From CAYNVS01 sp964400725 (lineage in GTDB: Bacteria > Myxococcota_A > SURF-8 > CAYNVS01): DNA of 41,061 nt. Made by a program: the position numbers and the translations under genes. The notes beneath the pieces are model-generated. The model was not told where the DNA came from, did no database searches, and saw only the letters and a list, made by a program, of their open reading frames with translations. Positions 34,456 through 41,061 of this stretch are shown here, one piece after another; the stretch's first letter is position 1; each line of letters opens with the position of its first letter. The stretch covers positions 1 to 41,061 of the forward strand of contig CAYNVS010000029.1 of the NCBI GenBank assembly GCA_964400725.1, in the 5' to 3' direction.

Positions 34456-35778
34456 ATGAGCGATAAGATAAATCTGTTAGTTTTCTCCATACTTGCAGCG
34501 GCTGCGGCATGCGCTATTGCCGGATGCGAGACCAGCAATGCGATATTCTACCGCAGCGACGCGGATGAAACGGAAACCGCGGCGGAAGAGATTGAAGAGC
34601 AGGCCGAAGGCGACGCAGAGTTTGAGTTTATGCCGACGGAAACGGAAGCGGACGAGGTCGATCAGACTGAAGAGGCGGCGGAAGAAGAAGCCTCGCCGGA
34701 ACTCGAAGAAGCGGACGAACCGCAGGAAGAGCCGGAAGAGGAGTTTCCGTTTGAGGACGAGCCGTTTGAGGACGAGCCGTTTGAGGACGAGCCGGAGCCT
34801 GAGTTGGACGAATATCCCGAAGCGGGCGACAGAATTTTGGAGCTTGAAGAATCGGAACCGGCTTACGACATAGACCAGGAAGACAAAGTAAACGCTTATG
34901 AGTACGGGCCGTACACTGCGACAATTTTTGCCGGAAATTTCGACATGCCGGGAATAGGGCCGATTCCTCACACGGTAAATTACAACATGTACGTGCCGGT
35001 AGAACGCGCAAACGCGCCTTTCCCCGTAGTGATTTTCAGCCACGGGTTTCAATTCAGCGGAGGCAATTACGTTTCAATCGCTAAACGCATGGCTTCGCAC
35101 GGAATTATCGCCGTGGCGCCGGACTGGGACAACTTTTTTTCAATGCGTACTCACAGCCAACTAGCTAAGGACGTTATAGCTCTAATCGACCATCTGGTTG
35201 CGAAAGTAAACGACGAGAATTGGGAGTTAAAAGGAGTCCTCGACCTTCACAGGCTAGGAGCCGCAGGACACAGCCGTGGAGGCAAGCAATCAATTCTGGC
35301 TTCAATTTGGGACGAGCGCATTAAGGCTGTTTTCGCCCTGGACCCCGTGGACGCGGCTCCCCCGCCTCCGATTCAAAGCGACCCTATTAACTACCCAAGC
35401 GTTACGCCGGAGCTTATGGGCGGTCTTAACGTTCCAAGCGGTTATGTAGGAGCCGAAAAATCGGCTCAGGCGGCCATAGGCGGCCAAGCGTGCGCGCCGC
35501 TTGAAGATAATTTTCATCAATATTATCTTTACGCGCCGTCTCCGGCTTACGAATATTTTTTCCTCGGAGCCGGACATTTGGATTTCGTGGACGACTGCGG
35601 AGCTCTTTGTTTGACCTGCGTTGCGGGAGACAACAAAGAATGGGTTCGTCAAGTTTCGACCGGAATAATGATTTCGTTCTTCAAATATTTTCTCGATGGA
35701 GATTACCGCTTTAAACCCTGGGTCGATGGAGCGAAAATTGCGGATTTGACCGGCAAGGTCGTTTTCTCGTATAAATAA
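34456..35778 (+). CDS. Lipoprotein alpha/beta hydrolase (PAF-acetylhydrolase/chlorophyllase-like)
   Basis: The 440-residue protein begins with a lipoprotein signal (lipobox IAGC, Cys24), then an acidic Glu/Asp/Pro linker (about 35-150) containing three perfect FEDEP units. The hydrolase domain follows (about 150-440): FPVVIFSHGFQFSGG gives the oxyanion loop, GHSRGG with nucleophile Ser273, DPVDAAPP for the acid region, and a late GAGHLDFVDD supplies the likely catalytic His. The pattern resembles the PAF-acetylhydrolase/chlorophyllase-like branch. It is probably a surface-tethered esterase; the substrate is unknown. GAGG lies upstream of the ATG. The radical SAM gene follows 32 bp later. Confidence 0.82.
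   Translation: MSDKINLLVFSILAAAAACAIAGCETSNAIFYRSDADETETAAEEIEEQAEGDAEFEFMPTETEADEVDQTEEAAEEEASPELEEADEPQEEPEEEFPFEDEPFEDEPFEDEPEPELDEYPEAGDRILELEESEPAYDIDQEDKVNAYEYGPYTATIFAGNFDMPGIGPIPHTVNYNMYVPVERANAPFPVVIFSHGFQFSGGNYVSIAKRMASHGIIAVAPDWDNFFSMRTHSQLAKDVIALIDHLVAKVNDENWELKGVLDLHRLGAAGHSRGGKQSILASIWDERIKAVFALDPVDAAPPPPIQSDPINYPSVTPELMGGLNVPSGYVGAEKSAQAAIGGQACAPLEDNFHQYYLYAPSPAYEYFFLGAGHLDFVDDCGALCLTCVAGDNKEWVRQVSTGIMISFFKYFLDGDYRFKPWVDGAKIADLTGKVVFSYK
34750..34794 (+). repeat. Three perfect 15-bp tandem repeats
   Basis: The unit tttgaggacgagccg occurs three times in a row (34750-34764, 34765-34779, 34780-34794) and encodes FEDEP x3 in the acidic linker of the hydrolase lipoprotein. Unit length is a multiple of three, so copy-number change would alter linker length without breaking the frame. 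Confidence 0.95.
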
Positions 35779-35810
35779 CCTTCGGCCAAGCTTAAACGCG
35801 GCAATTATAA

Positions 35811-36746
35811 ATGGCAAACATTGGCTATATACAGCTCGCAAGGCGCTGCAATCAGAGCTGCCTGTTCTGCTCGAACCCGGACAACGGTCTCTCTCTTACT
35901 CTGGAAGAAGCCAAGGAACTGGTTGACGAACTGGCTGCGAAGAACTACTTCGGAGTAATTTTCACGGGAGGCGAGCCGACGCTCTTTCCGGCTCTACCGC
36001 AGATTATAGCTTACGCGAAAACCAAGAAGCTGCAAGCTCGCATAATAAGCAACGGACAGCTGTTAAGCGCCGGAGCTTTCGTAAAAAGGCTTGTCAAAGC
36101 GGGGCTTGACCATATAAACATTTCGCTGCATTCTCACATCGAGAGCGTGCACGACTATCTTACAGACACGCCGCTTGCTTATAAAAACGCTTTGGAAGCG
36201 CTTGACAACTTCGCGCGCTTTCCCGAAGTTACGGTAAATATTAATATTGTAATTAACGCGTACAACATGAAGAGCCTGCACAAGACCGCGGCCTTTATGA
36301 TTGACCGCTTTCCGGCGGTCAAGCACTTTGTTTTTAATAACTTAGACCCGACGATGAACAGAACGGAAGACAATAAACACGTCGTTCCGACGCTTGCGGG
36401 ATTAGAAGTCTCTTTATACAAAGCTATGCGCTTAATAGAGCTGTCAGGCCGCTCTTTCCGCGCCGAGCGCGTGCCGCTCTGCTACATGGCCGACTTCGCG
36501 CACGCCAGCACCGAAACTCGTAAAATCATTAAAAGCGAAGGCCGCTTCGTGCATTTTCTAGACGCAAAAGGAAAAATCGATCAAAAGGATTTTTACCACG
36601 ACAAAAGCGCCAAATGCTCGGTTTGCTCTTTCAACGAAATTTGCGCCGGCCTTTACGCGATGGGAACGCATTACGACGAGAAAGAGCTCGCGCCTCTTTT
36701 CGCCGACCCGACGCCGATAATTAAGAGAGTCGAAAAAGAGTTCTGA
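35811..36746 (+). CDS. Radical SAM protein with C-terminal Cys cluster
   Basis: The 311-residue protein has the radical SAM motif CNQSCLFC (Cys13, Cys17, Cys20), the GGEPTL segment for S-adenosylmethionine (about 51-56), and ISLHSH in the barrel. A second set, C-x2-C-x5-C (Cys269, Cys272, Cys278, then AGLY), is typical of auxiliary iron-sulfur sites in SPASM/Twitch-type enzymes. It therefore probably modifies a peptide, protein or cofactor. No small precursor peptide gene was recognised next to it. There is no clear Shine-Dalgarno before the ATG. The reaction cannot be named from sequence. Confidence 0.8.
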   Translation: MANIGYIQLARRCNQSCLFCSNPDNGLSLTLEEAKELVDELAAKNYFGVIFTGGEPTLFPALPQIIAYAKTKKLQARIISNGQLLSAGAFVKRLVKAGLDHINISLHSHIESVHDYLTDTPLAYKNALEALDNFARFPEVTVNINIVINAYNMKSLHKTAAFMIDRFPAVKHFVFNNLDPTMNRTEDNKHVVPTLAGLEVSLYKAMRLIELSGRSFRAERVPLCYMADFAHASTETRKIIKSEGRFVHFLDAKGKIDQKDFYHDKSAKCSVCSFNEICAGLYAMGTHYDEKELAPLFADPTPIIKRVEKEF

Positions 36747-36763
36747 CGGAGAACTTTAAAGGG

Positions 36764-36783
36764 AATCGAAAAAAACTTCGATT
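36764..36783. other. Short stem-loop after the radical SAM gene
   Basis: AATCGAA and TTCGATT form a perfect 7-bp stem around a 6-base A-rich loop, 18 bp after the stop. There is no T-tract, so termination would be weak. Confidence 0.3.
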
Positions 36784-36821
36784 TGTTGCTTTAACCGCGA
36801 TTTTGTGAGAATTCTATAAAT

Positions 36822-37988
36822 ATGGACTGTATAGAATACTTGCTGAAAATGGACGCGCTGACTACCGCGCTGGTGGTCTTCTTGCTGCTTTTCGGCGCGT
36901 ATATTTCATACCTCGACGTTAAAACCCAAAAAATAAAAAACGTCCATGTTTTGTTAATTTTGATTGTCGCTCTGACGTATCACGTTCTCCTTTTATTTTT
37001 TGGAAAAAGTTTAGGTCTAAGCGAAAATATTACGCCGTTGGCTCTAAACGCTTTTATAGCCTTCGTAGTCGCATTCGCAATGTACCTAGCAAGACTGTGG
37101 GCGGCGGCCGACGCAAAATTTTACTTCGCGCTCGTTTTGTGCCTGCCGTTGTTTTTCTATCGTAAGGTTGACGTAGATTTCTATCCGTCAATCGCGCTTT
37201 TAATAAACGCCTACATCGCCGCGTTCTTCGTTATTTTAGCGGAATTTTTATTAAACTTCGCCAAAACGGCCTCGCGTTTTCTGCGTGAAATTAAAGCGGA
37301 CGATTCTTTCAAACGTCAAGAGAAAGTCTACGGACTGCTGCAACGCCTATGGGGAGCGGTTCCTCAATTCGTCGTCATGGGCGTCGGCATTGCGTTTATA
37401 ATGGTTTTGATGCGCGTTATTATGGTTAAAACATACGACTTTACCGGCGAGTATTTTCGCCTCAAACCTATGACTATGTTTTTAATTCTTTTTCTTCTTT
37501 TCAATCCTATTTACCGTCTGATGAGGATAAAATGGGTTTTTGGGCTGGTTCTCTTTGCCTTGGTTACATGGGTTATTTACGCGCTGGCAAAGGAGCGCGA
37601 TCCGCAAAAAGTTAAAGATTTGCTTAATATCGGTTATATGTCGATTTCCTTGATAATGTTCCGCGAAATTTACAACCGTTGGCAGAGCGGCATCGAAGGC
37701 GAATTGATAAAACTGGAAGAATTAGACAACCGCAAGCTGTTTTCGCAGAAGACCCAGACGCAGTTTGTAGCGCAGAATATTTTTACCGAGGACGAGCTTG
37801 TAGATATGGGCATCGACGCGCTGACCGACGACGAGTTGGAAAAGATAAAACAAAACTACAAAAACGAAGACGCGCCCGGATTCATCGAAGTGCAAAGAAC
37901 TATCCCGTTCGGACCGTTTTTATATTTTGGCCTGTTAGGCACAATAATTACCCAGGGAATTATTTTTAAACTTCAGTGGCTAATGTAA
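36822..37988 (+). CDS. Polytopic membrane protein with prepilin-peptidase-like (A24) N-terminus
   Basis: The 388-residue protein has about eight to nine hydrophobic helices. The first 130 residues resemble A24 prepilin peptidases of the short TadV/CpaA type: Asp32 in SYLDVKTQKIKNVHV matches the first catalytic Asp region, and Asp97 in AAADAKFYF matches the second, but the GxGD glycines are replaced by alanines. The rest (about 150-310) is membrane-spanning with no family I recognise, and residues about 285-370 form a charged cytoplasmic segment before a final helix. Without the glycines, peptidase activity is doubtful. An ATG nine codons later is an alternative start. Confidence 0.6.
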   Translation: MDCIEYLLKMDALTTALVVFLLLFGAYISYLDVKTQKIKNVHVLLILIVALTYHVLLLFFGKSLGLSENITPLALNAFIAFVVAFAMYLARLWAAADAKFYFALVLCLPLFFYRKVDVDFYPSIALLINAYIAAFFVILAEFLLNFAKTASRFLREIKADDSFKRQEKVYGLLQRLWGAVPQFVVMGVGIAFIMVLMRVIMVKTYDFTGEYFRLKPMTMFLILFLLFNPIYRLMRIKWVFGLVLFALVTWVIYALAKERDPQKVKDLLNIGYMSISLIMFREIYNRWQSGIEGELIKLEELDNRKLFSQKTQTQFVAQNIFTEDELVDMGIDALTDDELEKIKQNYKNEDAPGFIEVQRTIPFGPFLYFGLLGTIITQGIIFKLQWLM

Positions 37989-38013
37989 AAAAGGGGCGAA
38001 GCGCTCGCCCCTT
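37987..38013 (-). terminator. Intrinsic terminator of the phasin-like gene
   Basis: AAGGGGCGA and TCGCCCCTT form a perfect 9-bp GC-rich stem with a 5-base loop (37991-38013). On the minus strand the stem is followed by TTTTTT. It sits between two convergent genes and overlaps the end of the upstream plus-strand gene's stop by two bases, so it may also slow plus-strand transcription. Confidence 0.8.
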
Positions 38014-38032
38014 GATTACCGCTTACGTTGAA

Positions 38033-38323
38033 CTATTCCTTAGCCGAGGTTTTCGCGGATTTAACCGCTTTTTTTTCAAGTTTAGCCACTCTGGCCGCCA
38101 GTTCCTCGAACTCCTCCTTCGCAACGACGCCGAGCGCGTCGTAAAACTTTGGAGCTTCGCTTCCGAGGCGTTTTTTTATAAGAGCTCGGAACGATTCGGC
38201 CTTTTCAAGCAAATCGTTTGCCTGAACGCGCTCGAACCACTTCTTCCCTTCTCCGAGAGCCTTTTCAATTCCGCTCTCAATCGTCTTCTTGATTTTTTCC
38301 GGCTCAAAACTAACTTTCGTCAT
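38033..38323 (-). CDS. Phasin-like small helical protein
   Basis: The start at 38323 is six bases after AAGGAG; an ATG two codons earlier touches the Shine-Dalgarno and is less likely. The 96-residue protein is almost all helix: KIKKTIESGIEKALGEGKKWFERV, then a middle helix, then the coiled coil FEELAARVAKLEKK, and a Lys/Ala/Ser-rich tail (KKAVKSAKTSAKE). This layout resembles phasin/PhaF-type granule-associated proteins, where the coiled coil makes oligomers and a basic tail can touch DNA. No polyhydroxyalkanoate synthase is in the window, so this is a family-level guess. A strong promoter with an embedded palindrome suggests high but controlled expression. Confidence 0.6.
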   Translation of the reverse strand: MTKVSFEPEKIKKTIESGIEKALGEGKKWFERVQANDLLEKAESFRALIKKRLGSEAPKFYDALGVVAKEEFEELAARVAKLEKKAVKSAKTSAKE

Positions 38324-38369
38324 TTTCATCTCCTTATCGCAAATAGGTTGTCAACAATCGCTGAAATAA

Positions 38370-38397
38370 AATATAACGCATTGCGTTAATATGTCAA
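38370..38397 (-). promoter_or_regulatory. Strong promoter with palindromic operator for the phasin-like gene
   Basis: On the minus strand TTGACA (38397-38392) and TATATT (38375-38370) are 16 bp apart. A perfect 15-bp palindrome, TAACGCA-T-TGCGTTA (38374-38388), occupies the spacer and overlaps the -10 by two bases. A dimeric repressor bound here would block RNA polymerase. The ATG lies 46 bp downstream. Confidence 0.7.
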
Positions 38398-38575
38398 GAC
38401 TGCGTCATAATAGCATTAATTGCCGCTTATAATTTTAAATTAATGAGCGCGTTTGTCTCAATTCAATATTTTTTAATTAAAAATCCATAATTTATTTTAC
38501 CGGCGCGGCTTGTTTGTGTTAATATTGCCGCGTTGACAAAAGCGATTAAACGATTGGCTCAAGGAAGTACTTAAT

Positions 38576-39244
38576 ATGGTTAGCAAAGATTCTTCGGGCG
38601 GGTACGCGAAAATCCCGCTGGAAGCAAGAATCAGGAAAAACGGCGCAATGATTGTTGTACAAGGGGTGGCTAAAGAGCTCGAACCCGAAGGGATGACTTT
38701 GCGCCTTATCGAAGAAGTAGAGGCGGACTCTAACATCGCGATTACATTGCGCGCTCCCGAATTCGCTCCGATAAACCTCGCATGCAAAGTTCTGTGGTCT
38801 GAAAAAATCAGCGACAGGATAACCGAATGCGGAGTTATTATCTCCGATCCGCCCGTAAACTACTACAACCTAATTCAAGTCATCGAGCAGAAGCTTGACG
38901 AACGGCGCCAGCAAAAGCGTTACGATAAAGTCGTTCAGGTTTCGTTCGAGTCGAAAGAGGCTTTTCTCAGGGAAATAACGACCAACATTTCCAGCGGCGG
39001 AATGTACATAAAAACAAATCAACCGCTGGACGAAATGACCGAGTTCGATCTTGAACTGATAATACCCGGCCTTAAGGAGCCTATACGGGTGAGAGCGAAC
39101 GTCGTGTTCGTGCTGAGGCAGAATCAGGTATCCGCTTCTACTCCTCCGGCCGGAATGGGAGTCGAGTTCAAGCGTTTCAAACAAGGAGACGATCTGCGTT
39201 TTTATTTGTTTATGGACAGACTGAAGAAAGCCTACGGCAAATGA
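38576..39244 (+). CDS. PilZ-domain protein (possibly tandem)
   Basis: PilZ domains bind cyclic di-GMP. In this 222-residue protein the C-terminal half fits the Myxococcus-type PilZ family (TIGR02266-like): RQQKRYDKVVQV at 111-122 in place of the RxxxR arm, NISSGG at 137-142 as the (D/N)xSxxG motif, and GMGVEFKRF near 205. The N-terminal half (about 12-92) has the same strand pattern, ending LACKVLWSE then CGVIISDP, and looks like a second, degenerate PilZ fold. There is no signal peptide, so it acts in the cytoplasm. AAGGA lies about 11 bases before the ATG. Binding capacity is uncertain because the arginine arm is not a perfect match. Confidence 0.72.
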   Translation: MVSKDSSGGYAKIPLEARIRKNGAMIVVQGVAKELEPEGMTLRLIEEVEADSNIAITLRAPEFAPINLACKVLWSEKISDRITECGVIISDPPVNYYNLIQVIEQKLDERRQQKRYDKVVQVSFESKEAFLREITTNISSGGMYIKTNQPLDEMTEFDLELIIPGLKEPIRVRANVVFVLRQNQVSASTPPAGMGVEFKRFKQGDDLRFYLFMDRLKKAYGK

Positions 39245-39277
39245 AGACGCGCGCTTTCAAAAGGCGGTAAAAGCGTC

Positions 39278-40327
39278 ATGCCGCTAAAAGACGTTATAGG
39301 TCAAAGTTTCGCGACGGGGCTTCTTTTAAGCAACATACGAAACGGGAGAGTCGCTCACGCCTATCTTTTTCACGGGCCGGAAGGCGCGGGAAAAGAAGAC
39401 GCGGCAACGGCCTTCGCAATGGCGCTGCTGTGCAGAACGCCGTTGGAAAACGCCGACGCATGCGGAGAGTGCGCGGCGTGCAGAAAAGTCGCGCCGAGAG
39501 ACGACGCGCCGGACGGCATTCACCCAGATTTGATTAGAATAAGAATCGGCGTAGGCGAATTTGCAGTTAAAACAAGAATTTCAATCGACCAAATCAGGCG
39601 CGACGTAATGGATAAACTCGCCTACGCGCCGTTGGAAGGAAACGCAAGAGTAATTATCGTTCACGACGCAGACACTTTGTCGCTGGGAGGCGGGGGAAGC
39701 GCAAACGCCTTTTTGAAAACCTTAGAAGAGCCGCCGCGTAACAACTACTTTATTTTGCTGGCTCCTTCGGCGGCGCAGACTCTCGACACAATAAGAAGCC
39801 GCTGCCGCATAATTCCTTTCGCGCCCCTGCCGTCGGCGACGATCGAAAGCGCTCTTGCCAAGGAATTCACCCTGCCGCCGTCAGATTTGCGCCTTGCGGC
39901 GTCGCTCGCCGGAGGCAGCATTGAAAAGGCGCGCAAGATTGCCGCCGGAAACGAAGAAATTGAGCTGCGCTCCGAAACGCTCGCTTTGTGGCTTAAGCTG
40001 AGAAACGGCTCGGACGCTGGACTGGACGCTCTGGAGAGGACCGTAGGCCGCGACGGAGACGACCTTTCCGCCATGGTTTCCGCGCTTTTTTCATTCTACC
40101 GCGACTTGCTTTTCGTAAAAGAAAACCTTTCCGAGGGCGGAAAGGCGCTTATTAACCTCGACTTCCGCAAGGAGCTGGATTTTTTATCCGAGCGCGCCGA
40201 TAAGCGAAACGTTTTGAATTTTCTTGAAATTTTAACAAACGTCCGCAAAGACATAATGGTGAACGTCAACGCGCAGGCGATTATCGAAACTCTTTACTTC
40301 GAGGCCAGACGATTAAGCGTCATATAA
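39278..40327 (+). CDS. holB: DNA polymerase III subunit delta-prime
   Basis: Delta-prime is part of the clamp loader. The 349-residue AAA+ protein starts with DVIGQSFATGLL and AHAYLFHGPEGAGKE (33-40), where Glu replaces the Walker Thr/Ser, as expected for a subunit that does not hydrolyse ATP. The zinc module is complete, with C-x9-C-x2-C-x2-C (Cys52, 62, 65, 68). FLKTLEEPP and SRCRIIPF (sensor 1 region) are canonical. It starts 33 bp after the PilZ gene. DnaX also carries these motifs but is longer with an intact P-loop, so delta-prime is preferred. Confidence 0.88.
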   Translation: MPLKDVIGQSFATGLLLSNIRNGRVAHAYLFHGPEGAGKEDAATAFAMALLCRTPLENADACGECAACRKVAPRDDAPDGIHPDLIRIRIGVGEFAVKTRISIDQIRRDVMDKLAYAPLEGNARVIIVHDADTLSLGGGGSANAFLKTLEEPPRNNYFILLAPSAAQTLDTIRSRCRIIPFAPLPSATIESALAKEFTLPPSDLRLAASLAGGSIEKARKIAAGNEEIELRSETLALWLKLRNGSDAGLDALERTVGRDGDDLSAMVSALFSFYRDLLFVKENLSEGGKALINLDFRKELDFLSERADKRNVLNFLEILTNVRKDIMVNVNAQAIIETLYFEARRLSVI

Positions 40328-40392
40328 GTCCCCGCTGAGTTTAAAATAAGCGCGAGGATAAAAAGCGGGAATTGCGGCTTAAAATTTTAAAA

Positions 40393-41061
40393 CTAAATAA
40401 GCATTCTTACCGCGGATGAAGGGTCGTCCGGGTCGAACTGAACAAGCGAAAGTTCGCTCGAATCCGTCGCGCCCGCAAACATAGTCGTCCGCCCAAGCGT
40501 CTGCCGCCATTTGCCCGTCATTCGCGTCGATTCGTGCACGTGTCCGTGCAAAGTAAGCAACGGCTGCCGCTCTTCTATGAAGCGCCTTATCGCAACGCTG
40601 CCGATGTGAACGTCCACCGGCGCGTAATCTATCATAATTCCGTCCAGCGCCGCGCGGTCGAGGTCGGTTTTGTAGGGCGGCGAATGGAATAAAAAAATAG
40701 CGTTCGTCAGATCGTCTGAACCGGCGAGAATTTTCAAATCCTTTTCAATCGTCGAGCTTTTAAGCTCCCACTCGGAAACCGGAAACGAACGCATACCCTC
40801 TTCCGGCGAAACGCACCCCGGATCTACGTAGCGGCTCACGTCGTATTTTTCAAAATCTTTCAAAGGAAAGGGGGTCGGCGGAACGTACGAATAACCGTAA
40901 ACCGAGTATTTGCCGAAACTAGCGCGCATCATATGCGCGACTTCCCACGCGCCGCGCACCGCCGCGTCAAGAAAAGCCGCTTCGAGGAAGCGTCCGTCGT
41001 CGTTGCCCAGAATGAGGAAAACGCGCGGGTAATAACCGCCGCAGTCTTTTTTGATTTTGTT
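40393..41061 (-). CDS. Calcineurin-like metallophosphoesterase (5' end outside window)
   Basis: The frame is open through the window edge; only the last 222 residues are seen. Visible metal-site motifs are ILGNDD (17-22 of the fragment, the GNxD block), LFHSPPY (histidine block) and LHGHVHES (GHxH block), in the right order for a two-metal phosphoesterase. The first blocks (DxH, GD) should lie to the right. A valine codon GTG further in should not be taken as the start. Convergent with holB, 65 bp apart. Substrate unknown. Confidence 0.8.
   Translation of the reverse strand, partial: NKIKKDCGGYYPRVFLILGNDDGRFLEAAFLDAAVRGAWEVAHMMRASFGKYSVYGYSYVPPTPFPLKDFEKYDVSRYVDPGCVSPEEGMRSFPVSEWELKSSTIEKDLKILAGSDDLTNAIFLFHSPPYKTDLDRAALDGIMIDYAPVDVHIGSVAIRRFIEERQPLLTLHGHVHESTRMTGKWRQTLGRTTMFAGATDSSELSLVQFDPDDPSSAVRMLI

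Noticed and set aside
34477..35052. A 191-codon minus-strand open frame rich in Phe/Arg/Leu
   Set aside because: It is antisense to the acidic linker and start of the hydrolase lipoprotein, which has a signal peptide, promoter and ribosome binding site.
39374..39397. Broken Walker A motif in the clamp-loader gene
   Set aside because: GPEGAGKE without the final Thr/Ser is normal for delta-prime, which does not hydrolyse ATP.
40332..40373. CCCGCT/AGCGGG inverted repeat between holB and the phosphoesterase as a terminator
   Set aside because: The arms are only six bases, the spacer is about 28 bases and no T-tract follows.

Overview
The window looks like chromosome of a Gram-negative, diaminopimelate-type bacterium with roughly balanced base composition. 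The best fit is a relative of the Myxococcota or former Deltaproteobacteria. That rests on four things: a protein resembling the MXAN_5187 C-terminal family, a PilZ protein of the Myxococcus paralogous type, many ASH-like (choice-of-anchor D) modules and thrombospondin-3-like calcium repeats in lipoproteins, and unusually many acidic, Cys-rich lipoproteins. The lineage is an inference; there is no rRNA here.

Left part (1-14.8 kb, all minus strand): a surface-protein region. Transcribed from 14.8 kb leftwards it holds a small Cys-rich lipoprotein, a giant 1,900-residue mosaic lipoprotein (ASH, pre-peptidase-C-like, Cys-rich and TSP3-like modules joined by Asp/Glu linkers), a Xer-type tyrosine recombinase, an MXAN_5187-like protein, a polytopic membrane protein, a VWA/ASH lipoprotein, a TrmN6-like tRNA methyltransferase and a secreted esterase lipoprotein. 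The esterase frame is cut by an in-frame amber codon exactly inside its hydrolase domain, and the frame continues through the window edge. Genes from the giant lipoprotein to trmN6 are packed with tiny gaps or overlaps and look like one operon.

Middle (15.0-34.2 kb): a minus-strand glycogen synthase, a 726-bp AT-rich divergent intergenic region with two inverted repeats, then an almost complete division and cell wall (dcw) cluster on the plus strand: mraZ, a STAS-like small gene, rsmH, ftsL, ftsI, murE, murF, mraY, murD, ftsW, murG, murC, ftsQ, ftsA, ftsZ, closed by a strong hairpin terminator. These genes make the UDP-MurNAc-pentapeptide (MurC-F), load and flip-link the lipid precursor (MraY, MurG), polymerise and crosslink septal peptidoglycan (FtsW, FtsI) and build the Z-ring (FtsZ, FtsA, FtsQ, FtsL). 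murB and ddl, usually between murC and ftsQ, are absent. RsmH is diverged at its S-adenosylmethionine motif, and FtsZ carries its conserved C-terminal peptide about 80 residues before its real end.

Right part (34.4-41.1 kb): a lipoprotein alpha/beta hydrolase with its own promoter, a radical SAM protein, a polytopic protein with a prepilin-peptidase-like (A24) N-terminus, a convergent phasin-like gene under a strong promoter with a palindrome in its spacer, a PilZ protein, the DNA polymerase III delta-prime subunit, and the 3' part of a metallophosphoesterase that runs off the window. No tRNA, rRNA, insertion sequence or CRISPR array was seen.
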